In this document: piece by piece, positions 17,637 through 26,058 of the stretch
How the letters are laid out: every line of letters begins with the position of its first letter
Numbering within the stretch: the first letter of the stretch is position 1
From: Staphylococcus sp. M0911
Lineage (GTDB): Bacteria > Bacillota > Bacilli > Staphylococcales > Staphylococcaceae
NCBI RefSeq assembly: GCF_003491325.1
Contig: NZ_CP022881.1
Span: 186,001 to 250,000 of the forward strand
Direction: 5' to 3'
DNA length: 64,000 nt
Made by a program: the position numbers and the translations under genes
Notes under the pieces: generated by a model
Database searches by the model: none
What the model saw: only the letters and a program-made list of their open reading frames with translations
What the model was told of the DNA's origin: nothing

Positions 17637-18494
17637 CTATTTTCCTAATAATTTAACAACACGACGTTGTTGTTCTTTACCCGTTGGATCAGCCTGTGTT
17701 TTGAGTTCGGTAAATGCTTCAGACCAGTCTGATGTACGAGTACGAATAGGTGGTTCTTCCATTTCTAACGTATTAAGTATGACGATAGCGACTTCTTCAG
17801 AAGTTTGAGATGACCCCGCGCCATAATTCTCTTTCAGACCACCTAAGTATGAATCAAGTATTGGCTTGTAATCATCATCTTTAAGACCACCCGTAGACTG
17901 TAGTTGTGCCATCACATTATTTGTGAATTCTGATTGAATGCCACCTGGTTCGATGAGAGTGAATTTAATATTGAATTCTGGTTGAACGTAACTAGCCATC
18001 GCTTCCGTATAACCTTCTACACCGAATTTAGTTGCACAATAAATTTCGTTAAATGGTTGGCCTACAAGACCGCCAACAGAAGATATATTAATGATACGTC
18101 CGTCTCTTTGATTTCTCATATATGGTAAGACTGCTTTTGTCATACGAATGACGCCCATTAAGTTTAAATTCAATTGCCACATGATTTCATCATCTGATGC
18201 GAGTTCCGTTGTTTTAACAAAGCCAGCACCTGCGTTATTAATAAGGATATCAATACGACCTTCAGTATTGATAATGTCAGTAACGACTTGATTGATATGA
18301 TCTAAATTTGTAACATCTAGTTGTTTGACTTCTAAGTCTATACCGTCTTGCTGTGATAATTGTATGAGTGCATCTTGCTTTTCTAAATGACGCATCGTTG
18401 CGTATACTTTATATCCATTTTTAGCCAGTAGTGAAGCAGTTTCTAAGCCTAAGCCTGTTGAAGACCCAGTAATTAATGCGATTTTTTTATTCAT
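17637..18494 (-). CDS. Short-chain dehydrogenase/reductase (classical SDR)
   Basis: A 285-residue Rossmann-fold oxidoreductase: cofactor motif TGSSTGLGLETA at residues 9-20, LINNAGAGF near 86, catalytic Ser in NISSVGGLVGQPF near 137 and Tyr/Lys in YCATKFGVEGY near 153. The closest pattern is that of SDR proteins that remain uncharacterised in staphylococci. Substrate unknown. Monocistronic; NixA lies upstream on the same strand with a 78-base gap. Confidence 0.85.
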   Translation of the reverse strand: MNKKIALITGSSTGLGLETASLLAKNGYKVYATMRHLEKQDALIQLSQQDGIDLEVKQLDVTNLDHINQVVTDIINTEGRIDILINNAGAGFVKTTELASDDEIMWQLNLNLMGVIRMTKAVLPYMRNQRDGRIINISSVGGLVGQPFNEIYCATKFGVEGYTEAMASYVQPEFNIKFTLIEPGGIQSEFTNNVMAQLQSTGGLKDDDYKPILDSYLGGLKENYGAGSSQTSEEVAIVILNTLEMEEPPIRTRTSDWSEAFTELKTQADPTGKEQQRRVVKLLGK

Positions 18495-18572
18495 GAACGA
18501 ATACCCCGATTATTTTTATTTAATTGATTAGTTGCGCTAAGTTTACGTGGTTATCAATGGAATAGCAAAGAT

Positions 18573-19589
18573 TTAAGACCAACGTTGCTCAACTTTTCCG
18601 AATTTCCAAATCAGTGTTGAAATCAACCATGTGATTAAGAACAAACCAACCAAAATATAACCTAAATAGTCAAATTGAATGGATTGAATTAGTGACCAAA
18701 AGCCACCAGATAACGCCAATTTATCAGCCATAATTTGTAACAACTCTATTAGGCCAATTATTAAAGCTGCGATAACTGAAATGGTTGTAATTGTAATGTT
18801 GTAATAGATTTTACGAATAGGATTAAAGAATGCCCAGTTGTAGGCAGATTTCATCACTACACCATCTAAGGTATCTAATAAACTCATACCTGCCGCAAAT
18901 AAAATAGGTAATGATAAGATACCTATAAATGAAATAGCTTGTTGAGAAGCACCGGATGACAACGCGAGCAATGCAATTTCGCTTGCTGTATCAAACCCTA
19001 AACCAAAGAGGAAACCTAATGGTAATACATGCCAACTTTTACTGATGACTTTGAAGTAAGGTCCTACAAATCGAGTGATAAAGCCTCTAGATTCTAATAG
19101 CTCATTCACTTCCTCATCATCAATGCCCTTTTGTTTACGTAATTTCATAAATAATTGAACTAGAGATACTAGAATAATTAAATTTAAGATACCAATTAGA
19201 ACTAAGAAAAATCCGGAAACTAACGTGCCAATCGTACCACCTATGTCTTGGAAATGTGGTAATTCACTTTTAGCCCATTTGACTGAGATACCTAGTAATA
19301 CAGCCATTAAAAATACGACTGTAGAGTGACCGATTGAAAAGTAGAAACCGACACCTACAGGATCGCGACGTTGTTGTAATAACTTTCTAACTGTATTATC
19401 GATAGCAGCGATATGATCGGCATCGAAAGCATGACGTAAACCTAACGTATATGCCAATATACCCATGCCAAATAAAATATGATGATCTTTACCTGCAAAC
19501 CATAAAAAGCTAAATCCAATAATGTGTAGTAAGATGACAATGCTTATGTATGGTAACCAACTTAATGATTGTCGTTGCATTGATTTCAA
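18573..19589 (-). CDS. nixA: Nickel/cobalt transporter NixA
   Basis: An eight-span permease of the NiCoT family that imports Ni2+ for urease. The signature HAFDADHIAAIDN (HX4DH) is in the second span, followed by FSIGHSTVV and LGFDTASEIALLAL. TTG 19589 is preferred because GAGGG lies seven bases before it, giving a 338-residue protein, the usual size of NixA in S. aureus. Extending to 19628 would add a non-family N-terminus. No urease genes are in the window. Gene name by motif and length. Confidence 0.87.
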   Translation of the reverse strand: MKSMQRQSLSWLPYISIVILLHIIGFSFLWFAGKDHHILFGMGILAYTLGLRHAFDADHIAAIDNTVRKLLQQRRDPVGVGFYFSIGHSTVVFLMAVLLGISVKWAKSELPHFQDIGGTIGTLVSGFFLVLIGILNLIILVSLVQLFMKLRKQKGIDDEEVNELLESRGFITRFVGPYFKVISKSWHVLPLGFLFGLGFDTASEIALLALSSGASQQAISFIGILSLPILFAAGMSLLDTLDGVVMKSAYNWAFFNPIRKIYYNITITTISVIAALIIGLIELLQIMADKLALSGGFWSLIQSIQFDYLGYILVGLFLITWLISTLIWKFGKVEQRWS

Positions 19590-19819
19590 AATAATACCCT
19601 CTTTCTGATAAACATAATAATTAATCATACTCCGATTAATGATAAACGCATAGAAAATTTTATTAGTGTAACAAAAATGTTATGCCGAAAATAAATTAGT
19701 TTTAATTATTATTTAATTGATATTACAACGAAATAAGGTTAATAGATTAAACGTTTGAATGATTATATTGTCAGGTATAGATTAATGACAAGTTTTTAAA
19801 TAAAGGGGGGGGATGACAA

Positions 19820-20029
19820 ATGGTTGAACATCAAGGGTGTGTTAAATGCGGACATACTGAAGTCGAAGAGGGCACACTTTCTGCAACTGGTTCAGGGCTC
19901 TCAAAAGTTTTCGATTTACAACATAATAATTTTATAACGATTACTTGTAAAAATTGTGGTTATACGGAATTTTATAAAGATGATAAGAATAGAAAATCAG
20001 ATATCATTGATCTCTTTTTCGGGGGCTAA
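19820..20029 (+). CDS. Small zinc-ribbon protein
   Basis: A 69-residue protein with two CxxC knuckles (CVKCGHTE and CKNCGYTEF) spaced 32 residues apart and a C-terminal FFGG. It matches the family of short zinc-ribbon nucleic-acid-binding proteins widespread in Firmicutes. The Shine-Dalgarno is GGGGGG. A terminator follows. Exact partner unknown. Confidence 0.75.
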   Translation: MVEHQGCVKCGHTEVEEGTLSATGSGLSKVFDLQHNNFITITCKNCGYTEFYKDDKNRKSDIIDLFFGG

Positions 20030-20090
20030 TGACTGACTATGAGTCCATAAATAAAATATCTTGAATTATTAATAACGAGTATATGAATAA

Positions 20091-20136
20091 ACATCTCAAT
20101 TGTTGAATGAAACATTCAATATGTTGGGATGTATTT
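20091..20136 (+). terminator. Terminator of the zinc-ribbon gene
   Basis: A long imperfect stem ACATCTCAATTGTTGAATG / CATTCAATATGTTGGGATGT with a three-base loop, followed by ATTTTT. Confidence 0.75.
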
Positions 20137-20222
20137 TTATAAACAAACTATTGTTTTTCTGATTCATTTATTAGTAGACTGATATTATTATAACGATTGA
20201 GACGTGTGAAGGGAGGACTTTG

Positions 20223-21125
20223 ATGAATAATGAATATAAAAAAGGCATATTTTTCGCACTAGGTGCATATGTTTTATGGGGCATTTTGCCTATATATTGG
20301 GAACTGATTCATCATATTGGTGCATTTGAAATTTTAGCCTTTAGAATTATCTTTTCAGCGATATTCATGATTGTTATTTTAATCATTGGCAAGAATCAGA
20401 GGCAAGCATTTATTCGAGATGTGAATCAATTGGTGACACATCCTATACAACTTGTAGCCATCGTCGTTGCTGGTTATGTGATAACGATTAACTGGGGAAC
20501 GTTTATATGGGCAGTGACGAATGGACATGTATTACAATCTAGTTTAGGTTATTATATTAATCCGTTAGTGAGTATCTTATTAGCGCTCATTTTCCTAAAA
20601 GAACGATTTAATAAATTTGAATGGTTAGCGATTCTATTTGCATTTATTGGCGTACTTTACATGACATTGAAAGTAGGAGAATTCCCAATCGTGTCTCTCA
20701 TGTTGGCATTTTCATTTGGGATTTATGGATTATTGAAAAAGGTTGTCCATATCGATGCGATTAGTAGTATTACAGTAGAATGTATTGTCACGGCTCCTGC
20801 AGGATTAATCTATGTTGGTTATTTATGGCAACAACACCAACTTAGCTTTGGTATGAACATGTCATCGTTCTGGTTATTATTCTCTGGTGCGATTACAGCG
20901 ATTCCTTTAATACTATTCTCAGCGGGCGCAAAACGTATTCCATTATCTTTAACAGGGTTCATCCAATATGTTGGACCAACCATTATGTTTGTTTTAGGTA
21001 TCTTCTTATTTGACGAACCGTTTGATATCAATCAGTTGATAACGTTTATCTTTATCTGGATAGGTATTGTGTTATACAGTACATCTCAATATTTAAAAAT
21101 GAAAAGAAAACCAATTACAGAATAA
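20223..21125 (+). CDS. rarD: RarD-like EamA-family transporter
   Basis: A 300-residue membrane protein with about ten spans and two EamA repeats. The start ALGAYVLWGILPIYWELI and internal GTFIWAVTNGHVLQSSLGYY are the signature of the RarD subfamily. ATG 20223 follows GGGAGG; the TTG at 20220 is less likely. The substrate of RarD is not established. Monocistronic, sharing a terminator with the convergent dicarboxylate transporter gene. Confidence 0.82.
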   Translation: MNNEYKKGIFFALGAYVLWGILPIYWELIHHIGAFEILAFRIIFSAIFMIVILIIGKNQRQAFIRDVNQLVTHPIQLVAIVVAGYVITINWGTFIWAVTNGHVLQSSLGYYINPLVSILLALIFLKERFNKFEWLAILFAFIGVLYMTLKVGEFPIVSLMLAFSFGIYGLLKKVVHIDAISSITVECIVTAPAGLIYVGYLWQQHQLSFGMNMSSFWLLFSGAITAIPLILFSAGAKRIPLSLTGFIQYVGPTIMFVLGIFLFDEPFDINQLITFIFIWIGIVLYSTSQYLKMKRKPITE

Positions 21126-21127
21126 GA

Positions 21128-21177
21128 AAAATCATCACCCTTATCCAAGCATATGTAGTATAGGTGATGATTTTTTT
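21128..21177. terminator. Shared terminator between rarD and the DASS transporter gene
   Basis: AAATCATCACC / GGTGATGATTT stem, A run on one side and T run on the other. Confidence 0.8.
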
Positions 21178-21190
21178 GATATTGAATTGA

Positions 21191-22609
21191 TTAAAATATA
21201 CCGATTAATTTCATCCATAATGAGCCTAAGCCAATCCAGATGATAAAGTAGACGAATCCTAATACGATATTCATTGTCCACCAACGTTTTTGTGTGATGT
21301 AGCCTGAGCCATAAAGAATAGGCGCTGGACCACTACTATAGTGTGTTGTTGACGCTAATAAGTTACCGAAGAACCCAAGGATTAAAGCGCTGAATAATGG
21401 AGGTGCTCCGGCTGCGACTGCCACACCTAATAATGCGGCGTACATAGCACTAACATGCGCAGTTGCACTTGCGAATAAATAATGTGAATAGAAGAAAAAT
21501 AGTATAAGTAGCACAATGACAATTGGCCAACTTAAACCATGTAAGCTATGTGCAATCAATTGACTCAACCATGGAATAAATCCTAGTTGGTTTAACTGAT
21601 CTGCCATGAGTACAAGTACTGAGAACCAAACTAATGTATTCCATGCACCTGTTTCATTTAAAATATCTTTCCATGTTAAGACACCTGTAAGTAACAGTAA
21701 TGCTAACGCGATAAATGCTGTTAATGTTGCATCAACATGGATAAGGCTACCTGTTACCCATAATGCTAATGCCACAATAAAGATACCTGTCATGAATTTT
21801 TCAGCAATGGATATAGGTCCCATATTGGCTAATTCATTTTCAGCCCACTGTTTGGCATTGGGTGTTTCCTTTACAGTAGGTGGATACATTTTATAAATAA
21901 TAAATGGTACGACGATTAAGGATACTAGCCCAGGTACAAGTGCAGCTAAAAACCAATTCATCCACGTAATATGTACATGCGCAGTTTTTTCGGCTAAGTT
22001 TTGAGCTAGTGGATTACCTGCCATTGCAGTTAAGAACATTGCTGCTGTAATGAGGTTACCTTGGAATTCAGTGAAGATGAGAAAGGCACCCATTTTACGT
22101 TCTGTACCATCTTTAGGACTTGAACCAAATGATTCAGACAGTGATTTAATAATAGGGAACATAATACCACCGGCACGTGCAGTATTACTTGGTGTTGCAG
22201 GTGCTAATATTAAATCGACACCCACTAATGAATAAGCTAAGCCCAAGGTCTTTTTACCGAACAGTTTGACGAATTGCAGTGCGATTCGACGACCTAAACC
22301 CGTTTTAACAAAGCCTCTTGAAATGAAGAATGCCATAGCAATAAGCCATATACTATTATTTCCGAATCCTTGGACAGCGGCCTTAATATCTACAACACCA
22401 ACCAATACGGTTAACGTAAATCCAATAATAGATACGGCGCCAATGGGCATAGGTTGTGTGATACAAGCGATGATTGTAGCGACAAATATCGCAAACATAT
22501 ACCATGCTTGAGTATCTAGTGCATCTGGTTTGAAGGGGGTTAATGCCCATATGAGTAAACCAACTACAATAGGAAGAATAAACTTTTTGTATTTTACATT
22601 ATTTTCCAA
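21191..22609 (-). CDS. DASS-family anion/dicarboxylate symporter
   Basis: A 472-residue permease with about twelve hydrophobic segments. The motif APATPSNTARAGG near residue 146 and TTHYSSGPAPILYGSGY near 420 are the paired SNT-type substrate and sodium sites of the divalent-anion:Na+ symporter family (CitT/2-oxoglutarate-malate translocator branch). It probably imports or exchanges a C4-C6 dicarboxylate or citrate. It stands alone, so the precise substrate cannot be given. Confidence 0.83.
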   Translation of the reverse strand: MENNVKYKKFILPIVVGLLIWALTPFKPDALDTQAWYMFAIFVATIIACITQPMPIGAVSIIGFTLTVLVGVVDIKAAVQGFGNNSIWLIAMAFFISRGFVKTGLGRRIALQFVKLFGKKTLGLAYSLVGVDLILAPATPSNTARAGGIMFPIIKSLSESFGSSPKDGTERKMGAFLIFTEFQGNLITAAMFLTAMAGNPLAQNLAEKTAHVHITWMNWFLAALVPGLVSLIVVPFIIYKMYPPTVKETPNAKQWAENELANMGPISIAEKFMTGIFIVALALWVTGSLIHVDATLTAFIALALLLLTGVLTWKDILNETGAWNTLVWFSVLVLMADQLNQLGFIPWLSQLIAHSLHGLSWPIVIVLLILFFFYSHYLFASATAHVSAMYAALLGVAVAAGAPPLFSALILGFFGNLLASTTHYSSGPAPILYGSGYITQKRWWTMNIVLGFVYFIIWIGLGSLWMKLIGIF

Positions 22610-22738
22610 GATGAGTTTCCTTCTTTCTTTCTATTAGGAGATTCATTAATACACCACTAGGATAATCCTATTTATAGTGAATGTACAGAGGGTTTGAGTA
22701 ATTAATTGAGAATCATTTTCGGTGATTTAGGACATAAA

Positions 22739-22769
22739 AAAGGACCTCACTTTACAAGTGAAATCCTTT
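22739..22769 (-). terminator. Terminator of the DinB-like gene
   Basis: On the minus strand AAAGGATTTCACTT / AAGTGAGGTCCTTT with a three-base loop and a T run. Confidence 0.75.
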
Positions 22770-22828
22770 AAATATTGATAGCCTGAGATACTGTTTTAAC
22801 AACCAGACCATCAAAAAGCATTGTTGAA

Positions 22829-23299
22829 TTATTGTTGTTTTATGACACGTGCCATTTCTTCAATTTTACCAGCGTGAAGCGGGATATGAATGGCATTTAA
22901 CATTAAAAGACCTTCCACTGTGGAGAATCCTGCAATGGGTTGATCTAACGATTGCGCCAATTGTTCATCTGTTAATTGTCTTGCACGTTTAGGAATAGTT
23001 TGAATATCTTTTAAAATCTCATCGATACTCGGCACACCACCTTCAATTTGAGGCCAGTCAGCTGGTTTAGATCCAGGCGCAAATAGTTGTCTATAGCGTT
23101 CTAAATCAACTACATGTTGATTGCCTTTAGATAATGCATTTTCAAAAACAGTTAATACATGACCGAATTGCCAATGTATATTATTAGGAAATACATCACT
23201 ATCTTGATCTAAAATATCTTCAACTTTCCAGCTATCATACATATTTACTAAATAATGAACACCCGTATCTATAACATCATAAACCGTATTCGTCATCAT
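22829..23299 (-). CDS. DinB-family protein
   Basis: A 156-residue soluble protein of the DinB/YfiT four-helix metalloenzyme-like fold. His residues in WQFGHVLTVFENAL near 46 and in NAIHIPLHAGKIEEM near 138 match the family's metal-site positions. Members include bacillithiol-dependent transferases, so a thiol-transfer role is possible. The ATG is doubled (23299 and 23296). It is transcribed away from the PadR regulator and shares its operator-rich upstream region. Confidence 0.72.
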   Translation of the reverse strand: MMTNTVYDVIDTGVHYLVNMYDSWKVEDILDQDSDVFPNNIHWQFGHVLTVFENALSKGNQHVVDLERYRQLFAPGSKPADWPQIEGGVPSIDEILKDIQTIPKRARQLTDEQLAQSLDQPIAGFSTVEGLLMLNAIHIPLHAGKIEEMARVIKQQ

Positions 23300-23413
23300 C
23301 CATCTCTCCTCTGTATAAAAAATATACTTAATCGTTCTAATTGTGTTTACCCAGAATCATCATATCTTAGACATTACAAAATGAGTGTGATTGATAGTGA
23401 ATATTATGAAATG

Positions 23414-23479
23414 ACTATCTTTTATTGTAAGATAGTTGACAAGAATAGATTTATTGACTATCTTATATTATAAGATAGT
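23414..23479 (+). promoter_or_regulatory. Tandem PadR-type operators over the promoter of the padR operon
   Basis: Two identical dyads, ACTATCTT-N7-AAGATAGT, at 23414-23436 and 23457-23479, with centres 43 bases apart. A TTGACA lies between them at 23435 and the second dyad covers the likely -10 region. PadR regulators bind such dyads and repress their own genes. Confidence 0.72.
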
Positions 23480-23493
23480 AGTCGGAGGCGTTG

Positions 23494-23823
23494 ATGATGT
23501 CAGTATCAAATCAAATGATGAAAGGACTGCTAGATGGTGCAATATTAGGACTAATAGCTAAAGGTGAAACATATGGTTATGAAATATTAGAAAAATTGCA
23601 TGCCCATCAATTTCCTGAAATTAGTGATGGAAGTATTTATCCTGTACTCTTACGTTTGAGTAAAAAAGGATACGTAGAAACAACAGTTCGTAAATCTGAT
23701 AATGGTGGGCCTAAAAGAAAATATTATACGATTACAGAAAGCGGCAAAGTAGAGTTAGCAGCATTTCAAGAGAAGTGGAAGTATTTAAACTCAGGTATGA
23801 ATAATTTATTCGGGAGTGAATAG
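23494..23823 (+). CDS. PadR-family transcriptional regulator
   Basis: A 109-residue winged-helix repressor. GAILGLIAKGETYGYEI at the start, DGSIYPVLLRLSKKGYVE and GGPKRKYYTITESGK form the PadR helix-turn-helix and wing. The gene follows two perfect dyads and a GGAGG; ATG 23494 or 23497 are both usable. It is followed after two bases by a membrane protein gene, the standard PadR-partner arrangement in which the partner gene is autoregulated with it. Confidence 0.88.
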   Translation: MMSVSNQMMKGLLDGAILGLIAKGETYGYEILEKLHAHQFPEISDGSIYPVLLRLSKKGYVETTVRKSDNGGPKRKYYTITESGKVELAAFQEKWKYLNSGMNNLFGSE

Positions 23824-23825
23824 TT

Positions 23826-24605
23826 ATGTTGAGTAAAGAATCGGAAAATTTCTTGGACAAATTAAGAGTCGAACTTCTTTTTAGAGGAAAAGACGAAGAT
23901 GAAGTGAACGAGATAGACGATGAATTGCGAGATCATTTACTGACTGCTGAACAAAATGGTGAAGATGTACGTCCTATTATTGAGACGCCTGTAAAATCAT
24001 ATGCAGATCGTTTTGCTAAAGAAATGAAATTGACACAGGGACTATATAAATATGTGATGTACTTTATAGTATTCTTATTGGCCATTTTTATGATACCTAG
24101 AATGCTTGATCAAGGTACGTTTGATGTGTCAGTATCACTCCTGCTTTATATTATAGGTGTATTCATTTTAGGTGTGGTTGTACAACTCGTAGTGATGAGG
24201 AAAGCGTTAGTTCGATGGGGAGATAAGAAAGAATCTTACATTGTGATCATAGGATTTGGTATAGGTGTTTATTTATTGATGATAGCTGGCGAATATTTAT
24301 TAAGGCATTATCCAATCTATACTATGATTAAATTATCTAATATACAAAGTTTAGCGATTGGAATCATTTTACTCATTTTGACAATGATTGGTTGCTTTAT
24401 AGTTAAACAGAAGATTTTCGCATTTATTATTTTAATAGTGTCTGCACCTAACTTAATTGCGCACCTTTTCACTGGAAGTATGAGTGGTAATCGTGAAACA
24501 TTTATTATTATTTCCTCGGTGATACTGTTAATGATTAGTTGGGGATTCATAGGTTATTATATTTATAAGCTCTGGAAATTAAGAAAAGAAGATAAACGTG
24601 AATAA
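23826..24605 (+). CDS. PadR-partner membrane protein
   Basis: A 259-residue protein. Residues 1-70 are a soluble helical domain (KLRVELLFRGKDEDEVNEI, then DELRDHLLTAEQNGED) as in HAAS/DUF1129-like proteins coded beside PadR regulators. Six or seven hydrophobic spans follow from residue 73 to the end. Such partners are thought to take part in membrane-stress or transport responses, but no activity is proven. The next gene begins at or just after its stop codon. Confidence 0.65.
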   Translation: MLSKESENFLDKLRVELLFRGKDEDEVNEIDDELRDHLLTAEQNGEDVRPIIETPVKSYADRFAKEMKLTQGLYKYVMYFIVFLLAIFMIPRMLDQGTFDVSVSLLLYIIGVFILGVVVQLVVMRKALVRWGDKKESYIVIIGFGIGVYLLMIAGEYLLRHYPIYTMIKLSNIQSLAIGIILLILTMIGCFIVKQKIFAFIILIVSAPNLIAHLFTGSMSGNRETFIIISSVILLMISWGFIGYYIYKLWKLRKEDKRE

Positions 24606-24630
24606 TTCTATTAAAAGAGGTGGCAGTAGG

Positions 24631-25194
24631 ATGTATAAGTATAAAAAGAGGAATCCTTTTTCTACCCAATCATCTCCAGTTTATGATGAAGGGAACCAAC
24701 ATATTATTGATATACAGAAAGTTTTTCGTAATCCATTTCAAAGAATCGTAAGTATAGTCACATTATCTTTAAGATTTAGAAGATATGAATTGAGGAATTC
24801 AGCAGGAGAAATCGTTGTCGAAGCTAGTGCAAAGTCTGTGTTAGAGGGTAAACATTTTGAGTTGTATTATCATGACAAGGGCAGCACACAAAAGGTTTTA
24901 TTTGATAAGAAAAGTAGTGGAACAAAGGATACGTATGGCATTATTAAATTAGATAATCGAATTTTAAATATATATGCTGATGAAAATAATCAGACGCACA
25001 TGAAAGATGCTAAATTAGATCGTGATATTGCATATTGGAAACAAGTTGGAGACTACGCAGAAATACGTGGTGGAGAAGATCGGTTTTTTGAAGATCATAA
25101 GATCTTGTGCATTGCGATACTTCATATCTTTGCAGTGAATCATGTCTATACACGTCATAAAGGATGGTCAATGATAGGACCGCCTACGATATAA
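24631..25194 (+). CDS. Tubby/LURP-one-like protein
   Basis: A 187-residue basic protein from ATG 24631 (AGAGGTGG upstream); a GTG at 24598 overlapping the previous stop would add 11 residues. The repeating beta-strand pattern (RRYELRNSAGEIVVEA, ADENNQTHMKDAKLDRD) matches the tubby C-terminal-like fold found in bacterial LURP-one/YxjI-like proteins. It is the third gene of the padR operon. The fold often binds membranes or phospholipid. Function unknown. Confidence 0.6.
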   Translation: MYKYKKRNPFSTQSSPVYDEGNQHIIDIQKVFRNPFQRIVSIVTLSLRFRRYELRNSAGEIVVEASAKSVLEGKHFELYYHDKGSTQKVLFDKKSSGTKDTYGIIKLDNRILNIYADENNQTHMKDAKLDRDIAYWKQVGDYAEIRGGEDRFFEDHKILCIAILHIFAVNHVYTRHKGWSMIGPPTI

Positions 25195-25198
25195 AAAT

Positions 25199-25239
25199 TA
25201 GCCAAGAATGATAGTAGTAGGTCATTCTTGGCTATTTTT
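25199..25239. terminator. Bidirectional terminator between the padR operon and pcp
   Basis: Perfect 13-bp stem TAGCCAAGAATGA / TCATTCTTGGCTA with ten-base loop and T run. Confidence 0.85.
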
Positions 25240-25246
25240 ATATGAA

Positions 25247-25885
25247 TTAATGTGTCTCACCTAAAGCAATTTTGATGTCATCATTTCTGTCAATTGCTTC
25301 AATTGCTGCGATTAAACCTTTAACAATTGTGTCCAGTGACAATGAGGGTGATTGAGATGTTGATTCGACTTGTTCTGGAATATAAGGCACATGAATGAAT
25401 CCAAATAGCAGGTTAGGAAAGCGTGTAGCATTTAAGTAACCGAGTTGATATAAAATATGATTACATACAAACGTACCTGCACTGTTTGATAGTTTTGCAG
25501 GGATGCCTTGTTGTTTGATATTTTCTGTCATTCGTTTAACAGGTAAATTTGAAAAATAAGCTGGTGCACCCTTAGGTTGTATAGGAATATCGATAGGTTG
25601 TTGTCCGTCATTATCAGCTATTCTCGCATCATCTATATTGATCCCGATACGTTCAGGGGTGATTTCTGCACGACCACCGGCTTGACCTACTGCAACTACA
25701 GCATCATATTGTTCAGAATCTAACGCTTGTTGTATGACATTCATCACTTTATGAAAGACAGTTGGCACTTCTAACTTTGTAATATCATGCTGTCCGATAT
25801 GGTCAGGCAATTGCTTAACCGCCTCCCAAGAAGGATTAACTTGATTGCCCTCAAATGGATCAAATCCAGTAACTAGAATCTTCAT
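25247..25885 (-). CDS. pcp: Pyrrolidone-carboxylate peptidase
   Basis: A 212-residue cytosolic cysteine peptidase (family C15) that removes N-terminal pyroglutamate. Start [21 protein letters not shown] is diagnostic. Catalytic residues: Glu in [10 protein letters not shown] near 80, Cys in [10 protein letters not shown] near 143 and His in FIHVP near 167. Length is normal. Monocistronic with a short upstream Shine-Dalgarno (GAGGTGGGCG). Confidence 0.93.
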   Translation of the reverse strand: MKILVTGFDPFEGNQVNPSWEAVKQLPDHIGQHDITKLEVPTVFHKVMNVIQQALDSEQYDAVVAVGQAGGRAEITPERIGINIDDARIADNDGQQPIDIPIQPKGAPAYFSNLPVKRMTENIKQQGIPAKLSNSAGTFVCNHILYQLGYLNATRFPNLLFGFIHVPYIPEQVESTSQSPSLSLDTIVKGLIAAIEAIDRNDDIKIALGETH

Positions 25886-26022
25886 ACGCCCACCTCAATA
25901 AATTAACATTTATTAAATCATAACATGATTAAGTATGGTTTAAGAGTATTATAGAATGAGTTAAATCTGATATGCATAATTGCGGATTTGAATATGAAAA
26001 GAATTTCACATCTAACTCTAAA

Positions 26023-26036
26023 AGAAATCGCTTACA
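26023..26036 (+). promoter_or_regulatory. Candidate cre site before the ascorbate PTS operon
   Basis: AGAAATCGCTTACA agrees with the CcpA cre consensus at 12 of 14 positions and lies about 23 bases before the regulator start. Catabolite control of a PTS operon is expected; the match is imperfect. Confidence 0.4.
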
Positions 26037-26058
26037 ATATAGACAGGAGGATTAAATA

